The translations under genes and the position numbers were made by a program. From DAOTTW01 sp034437615 (GTDB lineage Bacteria; Chloroflexota; Anaerolineae; Aggregatilineales; Phototrophicaceae), in the NCBI GenBank assembly GCA_034437615.1, contig DAOTTW010000256.1:1-12878 (forward strand): a stretch of 12,878 nt of DNA. The letters are read 5' to 3'. Position 1 is the stretch's first letter. Every line of letters starts with the position of its first letter. Below are positions 5,662 to 12,878 of the stretch, piece after piece. Below the pieces are notes generated by a model. The model did no database searches, was not told where the DNA came from, and worked only from the letters and a program-made list of their open reading frames with translations.

Positions 5662-7974
5662 CTAGCGGACGGTCACGGTCTCATCCAAAATGTAGCCATC
5701 GGCGAAGATGTTAGCCTGCCCCTCAGCCGCATCCGTAGCCGCCTGCAAGCGCCAGCCATCCGCGATGTGATACAAGCCCACGTACAGCCGATACTCACCC
5801 GGTCCAGCATCCGGCGACACGCGCACCGTATAACGATCTGTGAAGCACACCCCCGGCACCCAGGCCGACGTGGGATACCAATTGCTGCGCGGGGCAGCAT
5901 CACCGCTGCCGACTAATATTTCCGGCTGATTGGGGTCGATCAACTGCACGAACACCGCGAAGTCGTCCGGCGTCGTGTTTTCGATTTGCCACAGCAGGCG
6001 CAGATCAAAATTCGCGCCCGGTTGCGTCTCGGTTGTCGCTAGCGTGTAGCCTTGCAGCGTCGCCAAATCCTGAAAGCCTACAGCCAGCGGTTGAGCTAAA
6101 TTCGGCAGTGCCTCACAGGGGCGCTCACGGCTGAAAACCGTGCCCCCACGTGGCACAACTGGCGGGATGGGGTCACCGCCGATGGTGGTGGCCTGAATGT
6201 AGGTATCGGTTTCGTTATCCCGCAAGCCCACACGGAAGCGCGGTTCGTAGGGCGTCAGCGCAAAGTCGCCTTGCAATTCCAGATAATACGTATCCGCGTA
6301 GACGTAGCCCGTATCCCAGGTATCTGTACGCATCATGCCGCGCCCCGGATAGCTATCGACCTTGCCGACTTCGACGGGCGCAAAATCGCTGCCGGGGCTG
6401 TCATCCGGCGCGTAGACCTGCACGAACATGCTTAACGGGATGTCGGTTTGCTCGATGGGCTGCCAGTAGAGCGTAATCTCTACCAAATCGCGATCTGCTG
6501 GCGTCTGGTATTCCCAGTAATCAACCGGGTCATCGTCAATGTCATAGCCACGCAGCACCACCGGGCCAAACCGCACATCAACCAGATTAGCGCTGTCGGG
6601 AATTTCGTCTAGCTGCGCGGGCTTACGAAAAGCCGGGTCCAGCAGCGTAAAGGGGAACAGCAACGCCGGAAGCGCCAGCCCACCAATTAGCACAATGGGA
6701 ATCAAGCGGAAGCGATACGTCAGCAGGCCATACGCCAGGCCACAGGCGACCACCGCCAGGAACGAGAACAACATGCGCCCCTGTGCCGCCTGCACCATCC
6801 CCCGGAAGCGCCACCAGCCGATGAACACCAGCAGCGCATGGGCCAGCAGCAGCGCCACAATCACGCGGTTATCACGGTTGGCGGGGTGACGCAGCAGCGC
6901 CCAGGCCAAGCCCAGCAAACCGACAGCGAGGATCAGGCTGACGTAATCGTAAAATTGCTGTGGCGCGATGATGTTAAACCAGCCGAATAGCCCCCAGAAC
7001 GAGTAATACACGCCGACGAATTCATCCCACAGCGCATCCAGGCCCGTCGGCACACCGCTAGCCCCACCTGCGACCTCTGCCAGCCGTTCGGTTGCGGTGA
7101 AATCACCCAATGTCAGCCAATTCCAGGCGAACCACCAGCCCGCCAGCGCAAACCACACCACGCTGATGATGCCCACCCATTGCACCAGCCGCCAGAAGCC
7201 GAGTTTGTCGCGCCAGACGATATACAGCAGCGCAAAGCCAATCACCGGGTAAAGCGGCATGGCATTCACCTTTGAGATGGTGCCCAGGGCCATGACAATG
7301 CTGAGCATGAGCACGAGTTGCCAGCTATAGCGGTATTTGACCATGTAGATCATCAGCGCCAACGACACCAGACTGAGCGCGACCACCATGTTATCGTTGT
7401 TAATCACGGCGCTGATGTACAGGAATTGCGGGTTAAACAGCACGAACGCCCCGGATAGCCCCGCAAACAGCAGCTTACCGGGCACAAGTAAGCGTGCAAT
7501 CATGAAGATAGAGGCCAGCGTGACTGCACCACACAGGATGCTAATCGCCCGCACGACGTACACCGCTAGATAGCTCTGCGTCCAGGGTTGCGTCATGATG
7601 GAGACAAAATTGTGATTATTCAGCGAATGCGGCAGACCAATGCGGGCGTGCGGGTTACGCGGCCACTGCTGCGGGAAGTCGCTGGTATCTATCGCGGAGA
7701 TGGCCAAACCGCTGACCATGTAGTAAAAGGGCGCATGAAAGACCGCGTGCGTCCAGGCGTAATCTTCCGGGTTTTCGCGTGGGGGATGCTGGCCTGTGCG
7801 TGCCATGTGTTCGATTACGCCGAAGTGATAATAGGCATCCGGTGATTCCAGCGGCGGCGTCTTCAGCGTGTACAGGCTGACCAATACAAGGTAGATGGCC
7901 AGCAAAACGCCTAATGCAAGGCGTGCGCTGGGCGATAGCAGCGCTTTGGGGGCTGTGTCTTTGCTTGGTGTCAT
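5662..7974 (-). CDS. GT-C-type membrane glycosyltransferase (GT39/ArnT- or DUF2142-like) with C-terminal beta-domains
   Basis: 770 residues. Residues ~20-445 are a polytopic membrane region with about ten hydrophobic segments. The first loop carries ESPDAYYHF (43-51), comparable to the acidic motif of GT-C enzymes that use lipid-linked sugars, and FHAPFYYM (79-86) resembles the PPLYY word of DUF2142/GT39 proteins. NPQFLYISAVINNDN (181-195) and AQGRMLF (397-403) are further family-like patches. Residues ~446-770 are soluble, presumably extracytoplasmic, and hold two similar beta-rich halves (each with an LRGYD/LQGYT start, a xLxWQ strand, an FVQ strand and an RVGL/YVGL end). The likely role is sugar transfer to a protein or envelope polymer; donor and acceptor are unknown. 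The ATG at 7974 has no good Shine-Dalgarno. It is divergent from the propeller gene. Confidence 0.78.
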   Translation of the reverse strand: MTPSKDTAPKALLSPSARLALGVLLAIYLVLVSLYTLKTPPLESPDAYYHFGVIEHMARTGQHPPRENPEDYAWTHAVFHAPFYYMVSGLAISAIDTSDFPQQWPRNPHARIGLPHSLNNHNFVSIMTQPWTQSYLAVYVVRAISILCGAVTLASIFMIARLLVPGKLLFAGLSGAFVLFNPQFLYISAVINNDNMVVALSLVSLALMIYMVKYRYSWQLVLMLSIVMALGTISKVNAMPLYPVIGFALLYIVWRDKLGFWRLVQWVGIISVVWFALAGWWFAWNWLTLGDFTATERLAEVAGGASGVPTGLDALWDEFVGVYYSFWGLFGWFNIIAPQQFYDYVSLILAVGLLGLAWALLRHPANRDNRVIVALLLAHALLVFIGWWRFRGMVQAAQGRMLFSFLAVVACGLAYGLLTYRFRLIPIVLIGGLALPALLFPFTLLDPAFRKPAQLDEIPDSANLVDVRFGPVVLRGYDIDDDPVDYWEYQTPADRDLVEITLYWQPIEQTDIPLSMFVQVYAPDDSPGSDFAPVEVGKVDSYPGRGMMRTDTWDTGYVYADTYYLELQGDFALTPYEPRFRVGLRDNETDTYIQATTIGGDPIPPVVPRGGTVFSRERPCEALPNLAQPLAVGFQDLATLQGYTLATTETQPGANFDLRLLWQIENTTPDDFAVFVQLIDPNQPEILVGSGDAAPRSNWYPTSAWVPGVCFTDRYTVRVSPDAGPGEYRLYVGLYHIADGWRLQAATDAAEGQANIFADGYILDETVTVR

Positions 7975-8076
7975 GGTGTGCTTGGCTTGAGCTATGGTTG
8001 CATATCGGGCGCTATTCTACAGGGGTGCAGCGTGTTTGTGTATCCATGCAAGAAAGCATCTGGCTGCGTTTTTCGT

Positions 8077-8082
8077 TACAAT
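8077..8082 (+). promoter_or_regulatory. Possible -10 box for the propeller gene
   Basis: TACAAT in the 150-nt divergent intergenic region, ~43 nt before the ATG at 8125. No recognisable -35 at 16-18 nt upstream. No matching promoter could be picked for the divergent glycosyltransferase gene. Confidence 0.35.
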
Positions 8083-8124
8083 AGGCATGTCTTTTTTATT
8101 CCAGAGCTGAGAGGACCGCACACA

Positions 8125-9687
8125 ATGCACACAAGACACTTGATTTTAGCCATCGTAGCGCTTTTGCTGCTGGTAATCAGCGCCAACGCACAGGATGCAG
8201 CAGCAGAGGTCGGCCTGAAGGCTGGCGAAAAGCTGCTGGCATGGGTCGGGCCGGGTGATGTGCCGGGTCAACAGCGGCCCAACACACCGGGGGAAGTCGT
8301 TTACATCCTGCCAGATGGCACGCTGGAGCCTGTGCTGGCGCTCGCACCGCAAACGTCCCGCGTACAGCCCTGCGGCGCTAGCGCAGCGACTTCGCCGGAT
8401 GGCCAGCACTTCGCTTTTTTCGTGGGGATTGCGGGCGGCGGCATCCGTGACCGGGGCACGCTGTATCTGGTTAACGGCACGGAGGCCAACGCCCAACCTA
8501 TCGAGACGGAACTCTACGGCGTGACCTGCATTGGGGCGGGCCTGTTCGCGTTTTCGGCGGATAGCACGCAAATGGCCTATATGGACTACCCTGATCGCTA
8601 TAACGTGGCGGCGTCACCGTCTGCGCGTTTGTTCATCAAAGACACAGCGACCCTGCAAGTTATCGCGGAGTACGCCAACGTCGCGGCCTTTGATATGACA
8701 GATGGCGGGGCCGCGTTCGTCAGCTTCTTTTACAACAACGACCAAGAGGCCGTAGAGGTCGCCTTCAGCACATGGGACGGCACACGTGACCGCGAAATTG
8801 CCGCGATTCGGGCGGATGAGGGCGACGATTGCCGCTACATCAGCGCCAGCATTACTGAATTGGCCGATGGCCACCTGGCCTCTGTGCTGGGCTATCAGTG
8901 CCGCCGGGGTGAAACGCGCAGCCAATGGCAACTTTACATCGTGGACCCCGAAACCCGCAGCGCAACGCAGGTCCGCAGCGCTGCTGCACCTGGCGCTTAT
9001 TTCCCGTTTTCTGGCACGAACCAGATTTTCGCCTCACCGGACGGGGCACAGGTCTATTTCACCGTGCCGGATGGCTTCACGAACCGCACTGCGAGCCTAT
9101 ACACCATTCAGACCAGCGGTGAAGCGGCCTTGCGGCAAATTCTGCTGCAAGCGCTGGTGATGCCCACACTCAGCATCGCGCCCTACGACGCCGGCAATCA
9201 TACGCCCGTGCAATCGCCAGATGGCCGCTGGTTGGCGCTGGTGGAAAATACGCCGGATAACGATGCCTCTCTGCTGGTGTTGGATTTAGCCGCGCCACAG
9301 TTGCCACCCATTCGCATCCCAGCGCGTAGCCGGGGCGATACCATCGGGGAAATGCTGTTCGCGGCGGATAGCTCACGCTTATATTTCGTCAGCGGGGCCA
9401 ACCGCGCCGGGGATAATTCGCTATTTGAGCTTGAGCTAGAGACAGGCTCGGATTTTCGTGTGGATCGTGGGCGCTTTGAGCAGGGCGTTAGCTCGCCGGA
9501 TGGGACGCAGTTGGCGCTGATGAACTGGCAGATCGTTGACGACGACGAACCACCCTTCCTGAACTTGCTAGCGCTGAACGCTACAACAGGCTTACGGCAA
9601 GTGCTCTTTGAGGGGGCCGCCATTGTTAATGAAGATGTAACGGATCAACGCTTCGTTTATCCGTTATCATGGCGTCGTGGCGAATAA
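8125..9687 (+). CDS. Exported TolB/WD40-like beta-propeller protein of unknown function
   Basis: 520 residues from the ATG at 8125. An in-frame ATG at 7978 would add 49 residues without a signal peptide, whereas 8125 starts a clean one (hydrophobic 6-19, cleavage likely after ANA, residue 22) and has AGAGGA upstream. The mature protein shows repeated propeller-strand words: TSPDGQHFAFF, FSADSTQMAYM, ASPDGAQVYFT, QSPDGRWLALV, FAADSSRLYFV and SSPDGTQLALM. These are the SPDG-type repeats of PD40/TolB-like propellers, consistent with six or so blades. Four cysteines lie in QPCGAS, GVTCIG, DDCRY and YQCRRG, and could form two disulphides outside the cell. No catalytic domain is visible. The next gene follows after 20 nt and is probably co-transcribed. 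Confidence 0.75.
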   Translation: MHTRHLILAIVALLLLVISANAQDAAAEVGLKAGEKLLAWVGPGDVPGQQRPNTPGEVVYILPDGTLEPVLALAPQTSRVQPCGASAATSPDGQHFAFFVGIAGGGIRDRGTLYLVNGTEANAQPIETELYGVTCIGAGLFAFSADSTQMAYMDYPDRYNVAASPSARLFIKDTATLQVIAEYANVAAFDMTDGGAAFVSFFYNNDQEAVEVAFSTWDGTRDREIAAIRADEGDDCRYISASITELADGHLASVLGYQCRRGETRSQWQLYIVDPETRSATQVRSAAAPGAYFPFSGTNQIFASPDGAQVYFTVPDGFTNRTASLYTIQTSGEAALRQILLQALVMPTLSIAPYDAGNHTPVQSPDGRWLALVENTPDNDASLLVLDLAAPQLPPIRIPARSRGDTIGEMLFAADSSRLYFVSGANRAGDNSLFELELETGSDFRVDRGRFEQGVSSPDGTQLALMNWQIVDDDEPPFLNLLALNATTGLRQVLFEGAAIVNEDVTDQRFVYPLSWRRGE

Positions 9688-9707
9688 CAGTTTAAAAGGA
9701 TGTTATC

Positions 9708-10049
9708 ATGTTCGCTGGTATTCTCAATGTGCGCTCTTATATCGTCATCGCGCTGGGCACAGCAGGCGTCCTGTACTTGCTAAATCTGTTGGCTGGCCCG
9801 TCATTTCTGGAGCTACTGAACGGCATCGAACGGGATGCGGTGCGGGCTGGCATGTCCAGTGGCCTCGCGGATTTTGTGGTTGAGCCGCTGAAATTCATCT
9901 TTCAGCCGGATTCGTTCATTGGGCCGATTCTGGCAGGCGTCTTTTGGCCGTTGGGTGCGGTATGGTTCTTGCTAATGATCCTGCTGATTATCTTCTCGGT
10001 GCTGACGCCTGCGCTGAACCAGGCCGCCGACCCCATCCGCCTTGATTAG
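9708..10049 (+). CDS. Small two-helix membrane protein, unknown function
   Basis: 113 residues. The ATG at 9708 is preceded by AAAAGGA (9694-9700). It is predicted to have hydrophobic helices at ~11-30 and ~70-98 (including GPILAGVFWPLGAVWFLLMI), with a short amphipathic stretch between them. I do not recognise a family. The 20-nt distance from the propeller gene suggests an operon, so it might anchor or assist that exported protein, but this is only context. No cleavable signal peptide is obvious. The next gene, slyD-like, appears to have its own promoter. Confidence 0.7.
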   Translation: MFAGILNVRSYIVIALGTAGVLYLLNLLAGPSFLELLNGIERDAVRAGMSSGLADFVVEPLKFIFQPDSFIGPILAGVFWPLGAVWFLLMILLIIFSVLTPALNQAADPIRLD

Positions 10050-10068
10050 CAACCGACGCAGTAGCCAC

Positions 10069-10096
10069 TTGCAACATAGCTGTTTTATCCTACAAT
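10069..10096 (+). promoter_or_regulatory. Sigma-70-like promoter of the slyD-like gene
   Basis: TTGCAA (10069-10074), a 16-nt spacer, and TACAAT (10091-10096). Transcription would begin near 10103, giving a ~54-nt leader that contains the hairpin at 10108-10128. This is the best -35/-10 pair in the window. Confidence 0.55.
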
Positions 10097-10107
10097 GATG
10101 AGCAATA

Positions 10108-10128
10108 GCGCCCCAATATCCGGGGCGC
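10108..10128 (+). terminator. GC-rich hairpin between the small membrane protein and slyD-like genes
   Basis: Arms GCGCCCC (10108-10114) and GGGGCGC (10122-10128) with loop AATATCC. GTTTGCATT follows, so there is only a short T-run. It may end transcription of the upstream genes, or, because it lies just after the likely slyD promoter, it may be a leader hairpin that stabilises or attenuates the slyD message. Confidence 0.45.
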
Positions 10129-10156
10129 GTTTGCATTCTAGGAGCAAAGCAAGCAC

Positions 10157-10678
10157 ATGAGCGACACAATCGCAAGCGGCATGGTGGGCACCATCGCCTA
10201 CAAGCTGTATGTAGACGGCAGTCTGTATGAAGAAGTCGGCGCAGATGATGAGATGGACTTCCTGTATGGTGCGGATAACCTCGTGCCGGGGCTGGAAGCG
10301 GGCTTAACGGGCAAAAAGGCCGGCGATACCTTCGACATCACGGTGAAGCCAGCGGACGGCTTCGGGGAATACGACGATACGCTGATCGAAGAGATTCCGC
10401 TGGATGACCTCGTCGGTATGGATGATATTCAGGTCGGCATGGATGTCGAGCTGATGGACGATGAAGGCGATATGTTTGAAGCGACGGTTATCGCCATCGA
10501 AGGCGATACAGTGCGCCTGGATTTCAACGACCCGTTTGCCAGCAAGACGCTGCGCTACGTGGGTGAGGTCGTCAAGGTGCGCCCTGCAACCGATGAAGAG
10601 GTTGACATGGGCCTGCCGGAAAGCCTCGCAGAAGAAATTCACGACGACCTGGCCGACGACGACAACCACAGGCACTAG
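10157..10678 (+). CDS. slyD: SlyD-type FKBP peptidyl-prolyl cis-trans isomerase
   Basis: 173 residues. It catalyses cis-trans isomerisation of prolyl bonds and acts as a folding chaperone; no signal peptide, so cytoplasmic. Order of parts: FKBP half (~8-70) with the family words LYGADNLVPGLEAGLTGKKA and PADGFGEY, then an insert-in-flap chaperone segment (~73-120), then the returning FKBP strand NDPFASKTLRYVGEVVKV, typical of SlyD (NPLAGKTL in E. coli). The C-terminus is acidic, ending DDDNHRH, and lacks the long His/Cys-rich nickel-binding tail of E. coli SlyD. The protein is unusually Asp-rich. AGGAG (10140-10144) lies 12 nt before the ATG, a rather long gap. It has its own promoter and a leader hairpin. 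Confidence 0.9.
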   Translation: MSDTIASGMVGTIAYKLYVDGSLYEEVGADDEMDFLYGADNLVPGLEAGLTGKKAGDTFDITVKPADGFGEYDDTLIEEIPLDDLVGMDDIQVGMDVELMDDEGDMFEATVIAIEGDTVRLDFNDPFASKTLRYVGEVVKVRPATDEEVDMGLPESLAEEIHDDLADDDNHRH

Positions 10679-10706
10679 TAGCGCACGGCGTAAATACATT
10701 GTCAAT

Positions 10707-10776
10707 GCGGCTACGCCACCCCGGACGCCAAGAATGGCGTCCCTACGATCATATCGGTTTGCTTTCGTTTATCCAT
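10707..10776 (-). repeat. Single-hairpin repeat unit (copy C)
   Basis: Read on the minus strand, it has the same 36-nt leader as the copy at 4865-4900 (30 of 36 identical), then a hairpin with arms GGACGCCA and TGGCGTCC (plus 10735-10742 and 10723-10730). Plus 10719-10747 is an exact 29-nt reverse-complement match to 5006-5034 of copy A. It lies ~30 nt after the slyD-like stop codon and may double as a transcript-end structure. Confidence 0.82.
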
Positions 10777-10826
10777 CAGTTATCAATACCCAACAAACCT
10801 CAATTTTTCCTACATGCTGTGTCGTG

Positions 10827-10832
10827 TATACT
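10827..10832 (+). promoter_or_regulatory. Possible -10 box for the lysine-tail protein gene
   Basis: TATACT, 58 nt before the ATG at 10891. The T-rich TTTTTC at 10804-10809 is at the right distance for a weak -35 (17-nt spacer). Confidence 0.4.
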
Positions 10833-10890
10833 GCGTTGAGTGTTCATTGTTTCAATATCTATTACAGCCAGCGTTTGGAGCGACAACGCA

Positions 10891-11364
10891 ATGCCCAACG
10901 ATCCCCGCATCGTCAGCACATGGCACGACGACGCACACACGATCATCCACAGCACGATGGAAGGCAACATGACCTGGCCGATTTTTCGTCAAGGTTATGA
11001 AGAAGCGCTAGCGATGGCTCGCTCAGTGGGGCATGATGTCTATCTTATTACGGATATACAGCCCACTTACGTCGTCGCACGCGGCAACGCCTTCCTGCAC
11101 GTTCGGCGCTTTTACACCAGCTATCCCCCGAACCTACACAAGCAAATTATCGTGAATGTAAATGCTTTTGAGCGTGCTGTACTCAGCGCGTTTACGCGCA
11201 TCTACCCCGGCATCGAGAACCGACCCAGTTATGCCAACACCCTTGATGAAGCGCTCGCTATGATTGCCACGATGAAGGAAAAAACGAAGAACGAGACAAA
11301 AGACGAGACGAAGAACGCGATGAAGGACAAGACAAAGGACGATGTGCAGCGTCGCGAAACATAA
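10891..11364 (+). CDS. Small uncharacterised protein with lysine-rich tetrapeptide-repeat tail
   Basis: 157 residues from the ATG at 10891 (TTGGAG ~10 nt upstream). An in-frame ATG at 10840 lies next to the possible transcription start and has no binding site. Residues ~1-127 form an alpha/beta-looking globular part (strand-like TIIHSTMEG, YLITDI and KQIIVNV separated by helices such as YEEALAMARSV and LDEALAMIATM). The pattern recalls STAS/SpoIIAA-like folds of Chloroflexota proteins, but I cannot confirm a family. Residues ~129-152 are six four-residue repeats (KEKT KNET KDET KNAM KDKT KDDV), probably a charged helix resembling LEA-type tails. No signal peptide or membrane segment. Flanked by its own weak promoter and a possible terminator, so likely monocistronic. 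Confidence 0.72.
   Translation: MPNDPRIVSTWHDDAHTIIHSTMEGNMTWPIFRQGYEEALAMARSVGHDVYLITDIQPTYVVARGNAFLHVRRFYTSYPPNLHKQIIVNVNAFERAVLSAFTRIYPGIENRPSYANTLDEALAMIATMKEKTKNETKDETKNAMKDKTKDDVQRRET
11275..11346 (+). repeat. In-frame 12-bp tandem repeat, six units
   Basis: Six imperfect 12-bp units of the type AAG RAC GAG ACR encode the K-x-x-T tail of the preceding gene. Because 12 is a multiple of 3, gain or loss of units would change tail length without a frameshift. Confidence 0.8.
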
Positions 11365-11375
11365 GCGCTGTTTTT
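11347..11375 (+). terminator. Possible intrinsic terminator overlapping the stop codon
   Basis: CAGCG (11347-11351) can pair with CGCTG (11366-11370), followed directly by TTTTT (11371-11375). The stem is only 5 bp with a 14-nt loop that includes the stop codon at 11362-11364, so the call is weak. Confidence 0.35.
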
Positions 11376-11495
11376 AGCAGAAACTCATCCATAGAGCCGC
11401 CATCACTCAAATCGCACTCATTTGCATCCCCTAGCGTATTGGGTGGACTATTCATAAAGCGCATGAGACAGATACAGATACAAAGGAATGATGAG

Positions 11496-12878
11496 ATGCG
11501 AACGAAGTTGACTTTTGCTACTCTACTTATAGCACTGCTGGCATTGATTGTGCCCGTTGCTGCACAGGACATGATGCAAACACCGTCCGTAAGCGTGCAG
11601 GATCAGGTTTCGACTGATGGCACCGTGACGATTGACGCGGCCTTCAGCGCAGGCCCCGGCTGGGTCGTCATCCACGCCGATAACGGTGAAGGCGCACCGG
11701 GTCCGGTAATTGGCTTTCGTGGCCTGAATACAGGCGACAACGTTAATATCGCGGTTGAGATTGATGTGGCCGCCGCCACGCCGACGCTGTTTGCGATGCT
11801 GCACAGCGATACGGGCGTCGTCGGTGAATACGAATTCGGCAGCGTCGAAGGCGCAGATGGCCCTGTCGCTGTAGATGGCAACGTCGTCACGCCCAGCTTT
11901 ACCGCCGAAATCGCGCGCGTTCACGATCAGTTTGTCGATATGAACAGCATCACGGCTACCTCCGTCGTCACGGCTGAAGATGGCTGGCTGGTTGTGCACG
12001 CTGATGGCGGTGGGCGGCCCGGCCCGGTGATCGGCCAGACGTTCGTTGAAGCAGGCACTAATTTGAACGTCAGCGTAGACCTGGATGCCGAAGGCATCAC
12101 CGACACGCTGTGGCCGATGATGCACCGTGACACGGGCGAACCCGGCACCTACGAATTCGGCGCGGTTGAAGGCGCAGATGGCCCGATTGCGATTAATGGT
12201 GTTGTGAGCACGTTCCCGGTTACCGCCGGGACGCCCGCCATGCGTATTGCAGATCAGATTGTGACCGACACACTGGCTGCTGAGAGCGTTCTGGCTGAGG
12301 TCGATGGCTGGCTGGTTGTACACGCTGATGGTGGTGGTCAACCCGGCCCCGTGATTGGCTTCGCGCAGGTCTTTACGGGCACTAACCTGAATGTCCAGGT
12401 CGAACTGGACGCAGAAAGCGTGACGCCTGTGCTATACCCCATGCTGCACATCGACACAGGCGCAGCGGGTGAATACGAGTTCGGTAGCGTAGAGGGTGCG
12501 GATGGCCCCGTTACCGTTGATGGTAGCGTGCTGACCTTCCCGATCAACGCTGCCCCAGCCATCACCTATGAAGGCACACTGGACGGCACGACGCTGACCA
12601 TTGCTGATGCACAAATTGACGATTACGGCTGGATGGTTGTGCACGCCGACGGCGGCGGCCAGCCCGGCCCGGTAATCGGCTTCACGCCGTTGCTGCAAGG
12701 CTACAGCGCTGGCATTGTGGTGGAACTGGACGAGGCCGGTTTGACGGAAACCGTCTACCCGATGCTGCACTACGACACAGGCGAGGCTGGCGCATATGAA
12801 TTCGGTCAGGTCGAAGGTGCGGATGGCCCCGTCGCCGTTGATGGCGCTGTCGTCACGGGTCCGCTGACACCGGAAGCC
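11496..12878 (+). CDS. Secreted protein with four DUF7282-like repeats, 3' end beyond the window
   Basis: At least 461 residues, open to the window edge with no stop. The ATG at 11496 is chosen because AAAGGA (11483-11487 region) lies 8 nt upstream and a signal peptide follows (hydrophobic 8-21, cleavage near VAA-Q, residue 23). ATGs at 11488 and 11491 lead to a quick stop. Four repeats have their key Trp at residues 56, 164, 272 and 379, a period of 107-108. Each reads roughly GWLVVHADGGGxPGPVIG, then a V.VxLD strand, then MLHxDTGxxGxYEFGxVEG and ADGPVxVDG. This resembles DUF7282, known to me mainly from haloarchaeal and other envelope proteins; the function is unknown. The product is probably extracellular or surface-attached; an anchor could lie in the missing C-terminus. 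Nucleotide identity between repeats is high in places, pointing to duplication. Confidence 0.8.
   Translation, partial: MRTKLTFATLLIALLALIVPVAAQDMMQTPSVSVQDQVSTDGTVTIDAAFSAGPGWVVIHADNGEGAPGPVIGFRGLNTGDNVNIAVEIDVAAATPTLFAMLHSDTGVVGEYEFGSVEGADGPVAVDGNVVTPSFTAEIARVHDQFVDMNSITATSVVTAEDGWLVVHADGGGRPGPVIGQTFVEAGTNLNVSVDLDAEGITDTLWPMMHRDTGEPGTYEFGAVEGADGPIAINGVVSTFPVTAGTPAMRIADQIVTDTLAAESVLAEVDGWLVVHADGGGQPGPVIGFAQVFTGTNLNVQVELDAESVTPVLYPMLHIDTGAAGEYEFGSVEGADGPVTVDGSVLTFPINAAPAITYEGTLDGTTLTIADAQIDDYGWMVVHADGGGQPGPVIGFTPLLQGYSAGIVVELDEAGLTETVYPMLHYDTGEAGAYEFGQVEGADGPVAVDGAVVTGPLTPEA

Noticed and set aside
7978..8124. 49-residue N-terminal extension of the propeller protein
   Set aside because: The extension lies in the divergent promoter region and would mask the signal peptide; the start at 8125 has a ribosome site and a clean signal sequence.
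11523..12341. 272-codon antisense open frame opposite the DUF7282-like gene
   Set aside because: It is a by-product of GC-rich codon use in the repeated sense gene; the peptide repeats match the sense repeats and there is no ribosome site.
1..12878. tRNA genes or an intact insertion sequence
   Set aside because: No cloverleaf-like sequence with a TTCGANNC T-loop was noticed, and no transposase-like protein is encoded. This was by eye; tRNAscan-SE would be decisive.
254..12878. A multi-gene defence, secretion or biosynthetic system
   Set aside because: The genes fall into short independent units with ordinary housekeeping or envelope roles; no toxin, nuclease, reverse transcriptase or effector signatures were found.

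Overview
The window looks like a chromosomal segment of a moderately GC-rich, non-photosynthetic-looking member of the Chloroflexota, probably Anaerolineae-like. This is an inference from gene style, not from a marker gene: a secreted S41 peptidase with a pre-peptidase-type tail, a GT-C glycosyltransferase with beta-domains at its C-terminus, a LivF plus atypical PaaK-like ligase pair, and a DUF7282-like repeat protein. The left edge holds the last ~29 nt of a 5S rRNA gene, so an rRNA operon probably lies just outside. No mobile-element gene, CRISPR array, tRNA or defence system is visible.

Layout. 1-253: 5S rRNA 3' end, then a control region with short direct and inverted repeats. 254-2596 (+): secreted S41 peptidase. 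2601-2672: two-hairpin intergenic repeat between convergent genes. 2678-4802 (-): livF followed by a PaaK-like adenylate-forming enzyme that starts at TTG. 4803-5335: gene-free block of hairpin repeats, including a 159-bp unit present twice in tandem. 5336-5554 (-): CsbD-like small protein. 5662-7974 (-): large membrane glycosyltransferase. 8125-10049 (+): exported beta-propeller protein followed by a small two-helix membrane protein. 10157-10678 (+): SlyD-type FKBP prolyl isomerase with its own promoter. 10707-10776: another repeat copy on the other strand. 10891-11364 (+): small unknown protein with a tetrapeptide-repeat lysine-rich tail. 11496-window end (+): secreted protein with four ~108-residue DUF7282-like repeats, cut by the window edge.

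Functional links are modest. livF and the ligase form an obvious two-gene unit, but no Liv permease, binding protein or livG is next to them. The propeller protein and the small membrane protein are co-directional with a 20-nt gap. Several products are exported or membrane-bound (peptidase, propeller, DUF7282-like protein, glycosyltransferase), giving the region a cell-envelope flavour. The most unusual content is the intergenic repeat family: hairpins flanked by GTAGGG on one side and a GGCGG-rich stretch on the other, often paired head to head, with arms that change in a compensatory way between copies. This is reminiscent of REP/BIME elements.
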